Part shown: positions 16,409 through 25,260 of the stretch, piece after piece
Layout of the letters: every line of letters begins with the position of its first letter
Position numbering within the stretch: position 1 is the first letter of the stretch
Origin: an uncultured Burkholderiales bacterium
GTDB lineage: Bacteria > Pseudomonadota > Gammaproteobacteria > Burkholderiales > Burkholderiaceae_C
Reading direction: 5' to 3'
Assembly: GCA_903871545.1 (NCBI GenBank)
Contig: CAIQHG010000028.1
Location: 1 to 51,217 of the forward strand
Length of the DNA: 51,217 bases
Program-made: the position numbers and the translations under genes
The notes under the pieces: generated by a model
What the model saw: the letters and a program-made list of their open reading frames with translations, nothing else
Told to the model about the DNA's origin: nothing
Database searches by the model: none

Positions 16409-17965
16409 TCAATTATTTTTAACGGACCGGGTTGACTTAGGTTTAGGGGGAGAGACGTTTATAAAAGTAACTAACAGCTGTCCTTGTTTGAGGGGTGAGT
16501 TTAAGGATAATTTATTCCACTCCGCAAGCAGCTCCCCTTTGAGATGGTGCTTTGCTGCAAAGCCCTCTAGAGTGTCTTTTTTGTTAACCCTGATTTGCGA
16601 TTTTTTAAGCATGACTTCAGGCGAAAAATTAACTTGCCCCGCATCTGCAATTTCAGCTGATACATCCGCTTTGACTTTATCGCTCCTGGGCACCAATAAA
16701 GCCGACCCCGCTTGAATGATCATTTTGGGCGGGATGTTATTGATGCTTCTAAAGTCGACCTCTGTCATCTTGAACCGTTTGGCTGCATCTGCTACTTTCA
16801 TCGTAGTGGGGACAACCCATGCGGTCCAACTGGCTAATTTACCCCCGAAAGTTTCATAGTTTCTTTGAAAAATTTCTGCGTTATCCCAGGGAAGCAATAT
16901 TTGCGGCGTACCTCCCGCAAGCAACACTGGGAGATGAGCGGAGGGGTTTAACGCCGTGAAATCATCCATGCTTACGTCAGCAAGGTGCGCCGCAACTCTC
17001 ACATCCATATCCCGGGGCAATGGGACGGTTTGAAAGTAGGGGTGGTTGGGAATCGGGGGCAATTGAATTCCGAATTGGTTTGGATTGGCCACAATATTTT
17101 TGACTGCCTGAAGTTTGGGGACGTAAAGGCGCGTTTCGTTTGGCATGTTAATGTCAAGATACGTGATGTTAAACCCGTCGTTTTTATTCTTAGCTATTGC
17201 CTTGCCAACGTTACCCTCTCCCCAGTTATAGGCAGCAAGAGCCAAATGCCAGTCACCGAATTTAAGGTGCAGCTTTTCCAAATAGTCGAGTGCTGCCCTA
17301 GTCGATGCTAAAACGTCACGACGGTCGTCCCTAAATGCGTTTTGTTTTAAATCAAAATTCTTACCCGTTTTAGGCATAAATTGCCAAATTCCCGATGCTT
17401 TCGCAGACGAGATAGCCTGGGGGTTAAAGGAACTCTCGATAAAAGGCAGTAAAGCCAACTCTGTTGGCATGTGTCGTCTCTCAAGCTCCTCAACAATGTA
17501 GTACAAGTACTTCTCAGAGCGCTGTGTCATGCGAAGCAAATACTCGCTCTTGGAGACATACCAAGATTGCCTGTCGCTCACAAGCTCAGACTCTAAATCG
17601 GGCATCGAAAAACCCATCCTTATGCGCGTCCAAAGATTGGCTGCCAGTTCTACCTGCATCACTTTGTCTGCGTTGATGGCTTGAGTCCTGATGGGGGAGA
17701 GCTCCTCAGATTGAGAGTTGCTTTGAGATTTGGAAAAACTATTTCTAGGATCAGTCTTTGCCTGTGAATCTTTGGTCTTTGATGGGGGCGACTCTGGATT
17801 GGGGTTGTCATTCAAACGCTGTAGATAAAGTGCGTTTATCTCATCTGTGACTGGGGAGGGTGCAGAAGATACACTTACATCTTTTCCACTTGCGCAACCA
17901 CTTAAATCTAACAAAGTGAGTACTAAGAGAGAGAGGCTGCAAATTATTTTAAAAATTTGTAACAT
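16409..17965 (-). CDS. mltD: Membrane-bound lytic murein transglycosylase D
   Basis: A 518-residue lipoprotein: lipobox LSGC at residues 21-24, a Ser/Asn-rich linker to about 95, then the SLT domain with catalytic Glu177 in ALLPFIESSFNPQAISSAKASGIWQFMP and the LALAAYNWGEGNVGKAI motif. The C-terminal part has two to three LysM-like peptidoglycan-binding repeats (WTAWVVPTTMKVADAAKRF and RVNKKDTLEGFAAKHHL). It cleaves the glycan strand to 1,6-anhydro ends at the outer membrane. The neighbouring order mltD-gloB-methyltransferase-rnhA is the classical one, though gloB is broken here. Confidence 0.93.
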   Translation of the reverse strand: MLQIFKIICSLSLLVLTLLDLSGCASGKDVSVSSAPSPVTDEINALYLQRLNDNPNPESPPSKTKDSQAKTDPRNSFSKSQSNSQSEELSPIRTQAINADKVMQVELAANLWTRIRMGFSMPDLESELVSDRQSWYVSKSEYLLRMTQRSEKYLYYIVEELERRHMPTELALLPFIESSFNPQAISSAKASGIWQFMPKTGKNFDLKQNAFRDDRRDVLASTRAALDYLEKLHLKFGDWHLALAAYNWGEGNVGKAIAKNKNDGFNITYLDINMPNETRLYVPKLQAVKNIVANPNQFGIQLPPIPNHPYFQTVPLPRDMDVRVAAHLADVSMDDFTALNPSAHLPVLLAGGTPQILLPWDNAEIFQRNYETFGGKLASWTAWVVPTTMKVADAAKRFKMTEVDFRSINNIPPKMIIQAGSALLVPRSDKVKADVSAEIADAGQVNFSPEVMLKKSQIRVNKKDTLEGFAAKHHLKGELLAEWNKLSLNSPLKQGQLLVTFINVSPPKPKSTRSVKNN

Positions 17966-18036
17966 AGAATTTTAGATGCCAAAAGAAAATGAAAATGAAA
18001 CGGTTTAGATCAACAGACTTTTAAAAAATTATTATC

Positions 18037-18374
18037 TTAAGTCGCTTTGGCGCTCAAGCAAACTTGCAAAACCTGAGTTGGTGTTTTGGCATTTTGATTG
18101 AAAATTTTGGCACTAGGAATGGCTTGGGGCATTTGAACTCTAAAAAAAGGGTTGATTGACAACTGCGTTCGTTTTTTTTTCGTAGACTCTTCAATCCTCC
18201 TATATGATCAGAGTGATGGTGAGTGATTAAGATTGTCTCCAAGCTTAGGTTAAAGTGGTCGAGCTAGTCAAGTATGGGCTCAGATTGTGCAGGTCCAACC
18301 ACTAAAGCGCTTTCATTGTAAGTGATGAGCCAAAAGTAATTATCGTTAAATGTAGATAAAGGTAAAAGATTCAT
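18037..18374 (-). pseudogene. gloB: Decayed gloB (hydroxyacylglutathione hydrolase, glyoxalase II)
   Basis: From ATG 18374 the minus strand reads LLPLSTFNDNYFWLITYNE and ALVVGP, the normal GloB start. An in-frame TAG follows, then LETILITHHHSDHIGGLKSL, which carries the zinc-binding THxHxDH motif. After an A9 run (18180-18172) the frame shifts by one, and the other frame gives NPFFRVQMPQAIPSA to a TAA at 18037, resembling the NPFLR-type C-terminus of GloB. So N- and C-terminal parts survive, while roughly 140 central residues are deleted, with a nonsense codon and a frameshift. Functional GloB is about 255 residues. The position between mltD and the yafS-like methyltransferase is the conserved gloB location. 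Its start codon overlaps that of the divergent methyltransferase. Confidence 0.85.
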
Positions 18375-19230
18375 GAGTCACGGCATTATAGAAAGTATTG
18401 GACTAGAAGAGTGGATGATGACTCCTCCTGGACAATACTTAATGGCCTGGGAGAAAAAACAGTTTGACCGCACTGTAGCTGATATTTTTGGCTTTCACGC
18501 CATACAGTTAGGATTATCTAGCTTTGAGGGCCTAGATACGAACAGGATGCCTTATAAATGGACTGCAAAGGTTTTTGAAAATAAAGAGCATTCCCAGTTA
18601 CCTCAAATATTGGATGAAAAGAACGGCAGCTCTAAAGTTGCGCACCCAAAAAAGTATTCCATCATTTTAGACAGCAGAGCTTTGCCTTTTCCAGATCAAT
18701 CAATTGATCTGATCTTATTACCCCATACCCTAGAAATTAGTCCCGATCCGCATGCAACGCTCAGAGAGGTTGAGCGAGTGCTCGTACCTGAGGGGCGGGT
18801 TGTCATCAGTGGGCTCAATCCAGTTAGTTTGTGGGGGTTTTGCCAAAAAAGAGTTAACGCTTATAGAGGTCTTGGGTTGGATAGCAGTTTCCTTCCACAG
18901 GAGGGGGACTTTATAGGTTACTGGAGACTGAGGGATTGGTTAAAGTTGTTAAGTTTTGAAGTAGAGGGTGGTCGTTTTGGTGCTTACAGGCCTGCATTTA
19001 AAACTGAGACGTGGCTGAATAGATTTGCTTGGATGGATAGCGCAGGCGATAGGTGGTGGCCTATATTAGGTTCTGTATATTTTCTTCTCGCAGTCAAGAG
19101 GGTGCGAGGAATGAAGATGGTTGGTCCCGTTTGGAAGCGTCCCCATGCGCGTGCAAGATCCGCTGTAGCGAGTGTTAACTCCAGTTCAGCAAACAAAGTT
19201 GAAAATTTTTTAGGTGCAAGTGAAGATTAG
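18373..19230 (+). CDS. Class I SAM-dependent methyltransferase (YafS-like)
   Basis: A 285-residue protein of the methyltransferase family that sits between gloB and rnhA in many proteobacteria. The N-terminus [24 protein letters not shown] is diagnostic of this group. The SAM core is partly degenerate: instead of a clear glycine-rich motif I there is [24 protein letters not shown] (motifs II-IV), then [25 protein letters not shown]. No membrane segment is seen. The substrate is unknown. The start ATG overlaps that of the dead gloB on the other strand. The rnhA start follows 5 bp after its stop. Confidence 0.85.
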   Translation: MSHGIIESIGLEEWMMTPPGQYLMAWEKKQFDRTVADIFGFHAIQLGLSSFEGLDTNRMPYKWTAKVFENKEHSQLPQILDEKNGSSKVAHPKKYSIILDSRALPFPDQSIDLILLPHTLEISPDPHATLREVERVLVPEGRVVISGLNPVSLWGFCQKRVNAYRGLGLDSSFLPQEGDFIGYWRLRDWLKLLSFEVEGGRFGAYRPAFKTETWLNRFAWMDSAGDRWWPILGSVYFLLAVKRVRGMKMVGPVWKRPHARARSAVASVNSSSANKVENFLGASED

Positions 19231-19234
19231 AAAT

Positions 19235-19744
19235 ATGGCAAATATACAACTAGATACAAACTCAAGCTTAAATTCACAGGCAAATTCAAAGCCTTCGCAA
19301 ACAGTTGTTATTTATACGGATGGGGCCTGTAAGGGGAACCCGGGCCCTGGAGGATGGGGCGTTTACTTGAGCTGCGCTGGGGTAGAGAGGGAGTTATTTG
19401 GGGGTGAGCTCCAAACCACCAACAATCGCATGGAATTGACCGCTGTCATTGAGTCCATCGTTGCATTAAAAAAACCTTGTAAAGTGGATATTTATTTGGA
19501 TAGCGAATATGTGCGCCAAGGCATTACGCAGTGGATTCACGGCTGGAAGGCCAAGGGCTGGAAGACCGCGGCTAAGCAACCAGTCAAAAATGTAGATCTT
19601 TGGAAAAAATTAGATGATTTAGTACATGACTCATTACACGATATCAATTGGCACTGGGTAAAGGGACACGCCGGTGACCCAGGCAATGAGCGTGCTGATG
19701 CGCTTGCGAATAAGGGGGTTTTAAAAGTGCAGGGTCTAATCTAA
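19235..19744 (+). CDS. rnhA: Ribonuclease HI
   Basis: About 169 residues from ATG 19235. The catalytic carboxylates are visible: Asp in [16 protein letters not shown], Glu in [10 protein letters not shown], Asp in YLDSEYV and the final His/Asp in [17 protein letters not shown]. It removes RNA from RNA-DNA hybrids. An N-terminal extension of about 20 polar residues (Asn/Ser-rich) precedes the fold. An upstream in-frame GTG at 19214 lies inside the previous gene and is less likely. dnaQ, often next, is absent; rnhA converges with mobA and overlaps it by a few bases. Confidence 0.95.
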   Translation: MANIQLDTNSSLNSQANSKPSQTVVIYTDGACKGNPGPGGWGVYLSCAGVERELFGGELQTTNNRMELTAVIESIVALKKPCKVDIYLDSEYVRQGITQWIHGWKAKGWKTAAKQPVKNVDLWKKLDDLVHDSLHDINWHWVKGHAGDPGNERADALANKGVLKVQGLI

Positions 19745-20410
19745 GGATATAGAGTTCTTTGGAGAAAGTACGTCTCTCTCGGTGGCTTTGAGCTCCTCAA
19801 GGGTGTTTAAATTAACAAAAGCATTGGCACCAAAGGGGGGCGTTTCTAATTGTAAATAGCTAGAATTTTGTTGGCTCGTCCAAGCTTGAACTTTGGATCC
19901 ACCATTATTTAAAAACTCCCTTAGACTAGGAGCAAGAGACTTTTTGAGCAAACAAAATGTGGGCTGAACCCTAAATGGCTCAGAGCGTTGCTGTGGAGCA
20001 TCTGAATTCAAATGACCTAGGTTGAGATTTCTCGTTGCGGGCATACAAAGATCGGTCTGCGTATCTTGTAACCTTTTCATGAGTTCTTTGACAATACCAA
20101 CCGGTAACAACGGTGTATCGCATGGTACGACCATGATGTAGGGACTTGAACAGTTCTCTAGTCCTGTTAAAAACCCACTGAGTGGACCCCTGCTGGGGTT
20201 GTTGTCTTGCCAAACCGGATATCCAAGAGCCTCATATCGATTAATATCTTTATTCGCGCTGATAACGATTTGATCTACCTGATTTTTTAAGCGATTGATG
20301 ACGTGCTCAATTAAAGCAGTCCCGCCAAAGGTTTGCAAACCTTTGTTTAAGTGACCCATCCGGGTGCCTTGACCACCAGACAGGATAATTCCAGTGATGA
20401 TAGGTTGCAT
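19736..20410 (-). CDS. mobA: Molybdenum cofactor guanylyltransferase MobA
   Basis: From the ATG at 20410 this is a 224-residue nucleotidyltransferase. It has the family's N-terminal motif [21 protein letters not shown] (GTP binding), then [17 protein letters not shown] and [10 protein letters not shown] with the metal-binding Asp, and the C-terminal [10 protein letters not shown]. It attaches GMP to molybdopterin to give the bis-MGD cofactor used by DMSO-reductase-family enzymes. A TTG at 20458 that overlaps the moaA stop is a longer alternative start; I prefer 20410 because family proteins begin close to the GG motif. It follows moaA in one operon. Confidence 0.93.
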   Translation of the reverse strand: MQPIITGIILSGGQGTRMGHLNKGLQTFGGTALIEHVINRLKNQVDQIVISANKDINRYEALGYPVWQDNNPSRGPLSGFLTGLENCSSPYIMVVPCDTPLLPVGIVKELMKRLQDTQTDLCMPATRNLNLGHLNSDAPQQRSEPFRVQPTFCLLKKSLAPSLREFLNNGGSKVQAWTSQQNSSYLQLETPPFGANAFVNLNTLEELKATERDVLSPKNSISLD

Positions 20411-20454
20411 AGAGTGGTGGGGTGGGTGGGAGCAGGAATTAAAGCTGAGCAGTT

Positions 20455-21576
20455 TCAACCACCTATATAGCTCATCTCTACTTTCTTGGGCCCGCTTTCT
20501 TGGTGTTTATTTAACCCCCGCAGCAGAGAATACCTATCTTCTCGTGAGCTCCATATTTGGGCTATTCTTTGTTTGATTTGATCATCATTTGCACCGGCCC
20601 TAAGTAGTGAGCGAAAGTCAAAGCCCTTGGAGGCAAAAAGACACATATAGAGTTGACCCTCTGTGGAAAGACGCGCTCTGGTGCAGTCCGAGCAAAAGGC
20701 CTGAGTTACGCTGCTGATCACGCCAATTTCCCCCGTTTGTCCATTGGACGCTAAAACGCTGTATCTGGAGGCCGTTTCACCCTGAGTATTGGGCTTTAGG
20801 GGGTTTAGCTGAAACTCTGAGCTCAGTAGACTAATAATCTCTGAGCTGGGCAAGACCTCATCCATTTTCCAGCCGTTAGTAGCCCCAACATCCATGTATT
20901 CAATAAACCTCAGCGTAGCACCGGAGCCCAAAAAGTAACGAGTCATAGGAACAACTTCTTGTGCGTTTACACTGCGTTTGACAACCATGTTTATTTTTAA
21001 AGGCGCGAGTCCAACTTGTGAGGCTTTATCTATTCCTTTGAGTACATCGGATACCGGAAAATCAACATCGTTCATTTGCTTAAAAACAAAATCGTCTAGC
21101 GCGTCTAATGAGACCGTAACGCGTTGAAGCCCCGCATTTTTAAGGGATTGAGCTTTTCGATCTAATAAAGCACCATTTGTGGTGAGAGTTAAGTCAAGAT
21201 CGGATCCGTCAAGAGTTTTGAGCATTGCTAGTTTTTCTATTAAAAACTCAATGTTTTTACGCAGTAAGGGCTCTCCGCCGGTGATCCTTATTTTTTGGAC
21301 TCCAAGTTCAATAAAGTTTTTTACCAGCTTAAAAATCTCTTCAAAACTAAGCAGATGAGAGTGTGGTAGGTATTTGTAATTGGAGTCAAAGACTTCCTTT
21401 GGCATGCAATAGGTGCACCTAAAGTTGCACCTATCCGTAACGCTGATTCTGAGGTCTTTTAGAGGGCGCTCATAGTGGTCCCTGATTGATCCTTGAGTGG
21501 TTGAGTACGAGAAAGACGGATCTAAGTCGCCTAAATCGAACGTATCTTTAGTGATGGGAATAAATTTTCTGTTCAT
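20455..21576 (-). CDS. moaA: GTP 3',8-cyclase MoaA
   Basis: About 373 residues from ATG 21576. It has the radical-SAM cluster CNFRCTYC within [22 protein letters not shown], the GGEPLLR SAM motif, the second cluster cysteines [18 protein letters not shown], and the essential C-terminal Gly-Gly. It makes the first intermediate of molybdopterin synthesis from GTP. A longer reading from TTG 21654 is open, but the family usually starts close to FIPITKDTF. It lies just downstream of the metal exporter dmeF (10 bp if the long start is used), and upstream of mobA, so the three genes look co-transcribed. moaB to moaE are not in the window. Confidence 0.93.
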   Translation of the reverse strand: MNRKFIPITKDTFDLGDLDPSFSYSTTQGSIRDHYERPLKDLRISVTDRCNFRCTYCMPKEVFDSNYKYLPHSHLLSFEEIFKLVKNFIELGVQKIRITGGEPLLRKNIEFLIEKLAMLKTLDGSDLDLTLTTNGALLDRKAQSLKNAGLQRVTVSLDALDDFVFKQMNDVDFPVSDVLKGIDKASQVGLAPLKINMVVKRSVNAQEVVPMTRYFLGSGATLRFIEYMDVGATNGWKMDEVLPSSEIISLLSSEFQLNPLKPNTQGETASRYSVLASNGQTGEIGVISSVTQAFCSDCTRARLSTEGQLYMCLFASKGFDFRSLLRAGANDDQIKQRIAQIWSSREDRYSLLRGLNKHQESGPKKVEMSYIGG

Positions 21577-21663
21577 GAGCAAATTGTGCACTAGCTTTGT
21601 AGGCGAATATCTGGGGATAACCAGACTAGGTTCTGGCCCAATATCCTTGGTCAAGCGATTTGA

Positions 21664-22782
21664 CTAATTATTAATTTCAACGGTTGCGTGGGCAATTCCG
21701 CCAACTGTTTGAAGAAGTTCTTTTATTTTTAACGGAATGAGGCCTGAGTCCTGAGTTTGAAGAGTGACTGAACAAGCATAAGCCTTGCTTCCAATCCGCC
21801 ATATATGCAGGTCCGTGATGATGGTTTTGTCTATATTTTGAAGAGACTTTTTGACCTCATCGACAATTGGATCATCCATCTCTCTGTCTAATAAAACTTT
21901 TGCAGTGTCGACAACCAGATTTTTAGCCCAAATTGCAACCAAAACTGCACCTACTATGCCCATCATAGGGTCAAGCCACGACCAACCGAAGTACATACCG
22001 CTTAACAATGCAAAAATTGCCAAAACAGAGGTTGCTGCATCTGCAACAACGTGTATGTAAGCAGATCGTAAATTCAGATCATCGTATTTTTTAGGTTTTG
22101 ATTCGGCAGTTTTTGGGTGAGAATGATTGGAACGGGGCTCGTGGGTGGCGCTAACAGGCGCTTGATCAAATTTGCTGTGCAGGTCATTGTCATTAGTAGC
22201 ATGGGCGCCGTGATCATGAAGTTTTGATTGCTTCGCGTCATAGCTGAGTTCAGTTTGGCGTTCATGCTGATGAGAGTGGCCATGAGAATGGGCATGAGAG
22301 TGACCATGAGAATGACCATGGTGATCATGCGCGGATCCAAGTATGAAAGCACAAACTAAGTTTACGCCAAGACCAAGTAAGGCAACAAAAATTGCCTCTG
22401 TATAGTGAATAGGCTCGGGAGAAAATAATCTCTCAATGGAGCCAAAAATCATCATTGCAGCAACGCCCATTAAAAATAAAGCGCTTGCGAAGCCACTAAG
22501 CACTTCGATTTTCCAAGTGCCAAAAGCAAATCTAGTATCTTTTGCATATTTTCTTGCTTGACTATAAGCAAAGGCACTTAAACCAATCGCAAGTGTGTGT
22601 GAGCTCATGTGCCAACCGTCAGCCTGTAAGGCCATGGAGTTATACCACCACCCTGCGACAATCTCAATCAGCATCATGAACGCTGTGATCCACATTACCC
22701 AAACAGTTCCCTTTTCAGCGGCAGGATTTGTAGAGTGAAAAGCGTGTTCGTGGGCGCCAGTGTTTGTTAAGTTATGTTGCAT
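21664..22782 (-). CDS. dmeF: CDF-family Co/Ni exporter, DmeF type
   Basis: A 372-residue cation diffusion facilitator. Six membrane segments are expected; ALQADGWHMSSHTLAIGL and HVVADAATSVLA carry the paired His/Asp metal sites of helices II and V, and ADGWHMSSH is typical of the DmeF subgroup (Co2+/Ni2+ efflux). A long His-rich cytoplasmic loop (HDHHGHSHGHSHAHSHGHSH and following) between helices IV and V binds metal. The C-terminal cytoplasmic domain (ITDLHIWRIGSKAYACSVTL) is present. It is the first gene of the dmeF-moaA-mobA operon, an unusual pairing of metal efflux with molybdenum cofactor synthesis. Confidence 0.92.
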   Translation of the reverse strand: MQHNLTNTGAHEHAFHSTNPAAEKGTVWVMWITAFMMLIEIVAGWWYNSMALQADGWHMSSHTLAIGLSAFAYSQARKYAKDTRFAFGTWKIEVLSGFASALFLMGVAAMMIFGSIERLFSPEPIHYTEAIFVALLGLGVNLVCAFILGSAHDHHGHSHGHSHAHSHGHSHQHERQTELSYDAKQSKLHDHGAHATNDNDLHSKFDQAPVSATHEPRSNHSHPKTAESKPKKYDDLNLRSAYIHVVADAATSVLAIFALLSGMYFGWSWLDPMMGIVGAVLVAIWAKNLVVDTAKVLLDREMDDPIVDEVKKSLQNIDKTIITDLHIWRIGSKAYACSVTLQTQDSGLIPLKIKELLQTVGGIAHATVEINN

Positions 22783-23568
22783 GTAGGCAGTTTAAATGAA
22801 AATCTAAAAAATGGCAGAGGGAAGCAACCCATAAGCAATCAATAATTAGTACGGTAAAAATTTAAATTTAAATTCAATTTATTGGATGGATGGATTCACT
22901 CTCACTGATTGCAGAGTTCAACTAAGCGTGCTACATCTCTGAGATCTCAAAAGCCAGTTGAGTGTAAAAACCTATTTGCCATCAATTATGAGTTCTAGAT
23001 ATTTAGTGTTATTTTAATTGGATTAGCTTTTAGGAAATGATTACTCTATCCGATTCAAATAATACAATAGTATAAATTCAAATAATTCAACAAACGTTAA
23101 AGTAGATTTGAATATTTTTGGATTGTCAGGTTTTCATTGAAAATTTCGCTCTATTCTTGCCCCACAAACATTATTTGAATGACTTACCTGCATTACACTA
23201 AAACCGAACTAGGTCAAAATTTTCCTATCAGTTTGTTGAGCTTTTGTTTAACTTGATCAGCGTATTCAGTCAGGCCGTCGCAGACAGAAATCATACCCAA
23301 CACTATCAATGCTAAATTTCAAACTGTTAGCGATTGTGGCGCATTGGAGAGTGCTAAAGATGACACATAACCTACACTAAACCTATACTAAACTTGGCTG
23401 TAGCCCGAAAGCGAAGGCAAGCGAAGGCCATGGTTTGAGGGCTTATGTGTTAATGCAAAAGAGCCGGTGGACTGGTCATTTTGACTAAAACTGGGCGGAT
23501 GAACAATCTCGGTTTAATATTATTATCTATCCCTTCATTTTTTAAAAAATTAACTCTAACGTGCACTT
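22783..23568. other. Long gene-free region (about 785 bp)
   Basis: Divergent spacer between dmeF and the second bactofilin. The left half is very AT-rich, with runs such as TTTAAATTTAAATT near 22860. The right half contains short imperfect repeats (ACACTAAACC / ATACTAAAC near 23380 and GCGAAGGC twice near 23413). I find no recognisable gene, tRNA or riboswitch. A 26-codon frame on the minus strand (23294-23214) is too short and unsupported to call. Confidence 0.5.
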
Positions 23569-24135
23569 ATGAACACAACGTCCTCTCTTGTTTTGTCCCA
23601 GTTCGGAAAGTACGATAACCATATTAATGCGAGCGCCACAATTAAGGGAAAGTTTGAATTTAGTGGGACTGCTCTGATTGAGGGTGTCATTTACGGGGAT
23701 GTTGAGAGTTTTGGAAAATCAACTGACGCTGTATCCATTTCCTATAGTGGCAAAGTATTTGGCTCAATAATTTGTAAAGCCGTTTCTGTATCTGGCACTG
23801 TGGTGGGCAATATTTACGCCAGGGAGATCAATTTAGAACCCAATTCCTTGGTCCAGGGGGATATTTACTACGAAACACTCGGAATAGATGGGCAAGCCTC
23901 AGTCAACGGTCGATTGATTCAGCAATCTAACGCGGATGTGCTGAATGAAAAGTTCCCCATCCTGGCCCCTCCCAAACAGGTTGAGCCGCAGTGGACCCTA
24001 GAAGAACTTTCTCCCGGTGATCAATATTATTCACTTGATGGAACCAACAATCCTGCGGCAAAAAAATTAGCCGTCTCCTCGCAAAACATTTCTAGTACTT
24101 ACAGTCCTAAAAGAGTATGGGGGAAAAAGATTTAA
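23569..24135 (+). CDS. Bactofilin-family protein
   Basis: A 188-residue protein. The core (about residues 15-120) is a bactofilin-like beta-helix made of short repeated strands: NHINASATIKGKFEFSGTALIEGVIYGD, VSISYSGKVFGSIICKAVSVSGTVVGNIYAREINLEPNSLVQGDI. The C-terminal 65 residues are Pro/Ser-rich, likely disordered, with a basic end (KRVWGKK). Compared with the bactofilin at 7.4 kb it has the disordered part at the other end, so the two may copolymerise or serve different sites. Confidence 0.85.
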   Translation: MNTTSSLVLSQFGKYDNHINASATIKGKFEFSGTALIEGVIYGDVESFGKSTDAVSISYSGKVFGSIICKAVSVSGTVVGNIYAREINLEPNSLVQGDIYYETLGIDGQASVNGRLIQQSNADVLNEKFPILAPPKQVEPQWTLEELSPGDQYYSLDGTNNPAAKKLAVSSQNISSTYSPKRVWGKKI

Positions 24136-24324
24136 ATTGTTATGCTCACCGATATACGGCCGATGAGTTTACAACTGATTAAAGACTCTATTTAGCTCAA
24201 TCCTGATAAACATTTTCCGTTTTCGCAGTGCCCCCAAGCGCCCAGGCGTATTGGATAGCGCAGCAATACATTTAATCAAAAGTCTGGACTGTAGTGAGAT
24301 CACAAATATAGGGCTTAGTTCAAA

Positions 24325-24356
24325 TAAAAAAAGCCCAAGTCTTACGACCTGAGCTT
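24325..24356 (-). terminator. Rho-independent terminator of the phasin gene
   Basis: On the minus strand an 11-bp stem (24356-24346 with 24341-24331, three G-U pairs) and a 4-nt loop GTAA is followed by a T7 tract. It lies about 60 bp after the phasin stop. Confidence 0.85.
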
Positions 24357-24414
24357 TCAAGTATCTCTTAATCGTGAGCGTATGGATTCAACGCTCGCGT
24401 TGCGAGACTTCTAA

Positions 24415-24960
24415 TTAAGCGCGTTTTTTTGCGGCTGATTTAGTTGCATTAACTGCACTGTGCGTAGCCGTTTGGATGTTTGACTCAGCTACCTCAGCAG
24501 CGTGTTTAACAGCTTTTTGGATGGATTCCATTGCGTTTGTTCCTGCAGCGTAGGCACTTTTGAGCATTGCAACTGCAGACTCAGTTCCAGCGGGTGCGTT
24601 CTTTGAGGTGGACTCAATCAAGCTGGAGATTGTGTGTTGTGCTTCGGCAAATTTGTCTTCAGCAGATTTTGTAAACTCAGAGTTTGTTGCTGTAGTAATA
24701 TCATAGACGTGACGTCCATAAGAAGTCATTTTTTCAGCCATAGGCTGGAACATGGAAGTTTGAATACTGATGAATTCTTGTGGATCTTTGATGGTCATCA
24801 AAGAGTTTGCGTGTTCCATAGTCTCGTTGATGGCTGCTTTGCTAGCTGCAACGTTGAGATTGATTAGCTTCTCCATTCCTTCGAATGCTTTTTCCGTTAA
24901 ACCGAAAAAAGTAGAAGCGTTAGCTCTTTGAGTTGACATTAATTGTTCAGGTGTAAACAT
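24415..24960 (-). CDS. Phasin (polyhydroxyalkanoate granule-associated protein)
   Basis: About 181 residues from the ATG at 24960: [40 protein letters not shown] is the phasin 2 domain seen in Burkholderiales PhaP proteins. Helices continue to about 120 and the C-terminus is an Ala/Lys-rich helix ([17 protein letters not shown]). It coats PHB granules and controls their size. An upstream TTG/ATG would add 31 unlikely residues, so I use the ATG preceded by GGAG 6 nt away. The gene has its own terminator. A degenerate 10-bp repeat array is found 160-220 bp upstream. phaC/phaA/phaB are not in the window. Confidence 0.92.
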   Translation of the reverse strand: MFTPEQLMSTQRANASTFFGLTEKAFEGMEKLINLNVAASKAAINETMEHANSLMTIKDPQEFISIQTSMFQPMAEKMTSYGRHVYDITTATNSEFTKSAEDKFAEAQHTISSLIESTSKNAPAGTESAVAMLKSAYAAGTNAMESIQKAVKHAAEVAESNIQTATHSAVNATKSAAKKRA

Positions 24961-25117
24961 GGTTTTCTCCGTGGATGTTGAAAATAAATCATCTACACTG
25001 ACCGTTCGCCGTGTAGCATGAGATAAGTATAGGGTTATCCCGACCCAATTCAATAATTAAGACGCTGCAAAGTACTCGATTAGAGCCTGAATCCTAATTT
25101 TTCCGCTTTGCACAGGC

Positions 25118-25177
25118 CCTCATTGACCTTTATCGACCCTCATAGAGTCTCATCGACTCTTATCCACTTATATAGAC
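25118..25177. repeat. Six degenerate tandem 10-bp repeats upstream of the phasin gene
   Basis: Consecutive 10-bp units CCTCATTGAC, CTTTATCGAC, CCTCATAGAG, TCTCATCGAC, TCTTATCCAC, TTATATAGAC (on the minus strand GTCGATRAGR-like). Period is exactly one helical turn. The array lies between the divergent phasin gene and the deacetylase-like gene, in the position of an operator cluster. Confidence 0.65.
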
Positions 25178-25260
25178 CCTTTTAGCAAAGCTTGCTATCG
25201 CTTGGGCTAAAGCTCATCTGGATCATAGACTTTTACTTTTATGTGCACAATTGAAGTTCT

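Noticed and set aside
18054..18242. A 62-codon frame as a small independent gene
   Set aside because: It carries the THHHSDHIGG motif of GloB in a frame broken on both sides; it is part of the gloB pseudogene.
23214..23294. 26-codon minus-strand frame with a hydrophobic and amphipathic composition
   Set aside because: Too short, no ribosome site, no known small protein; chance frames of this length are expected.
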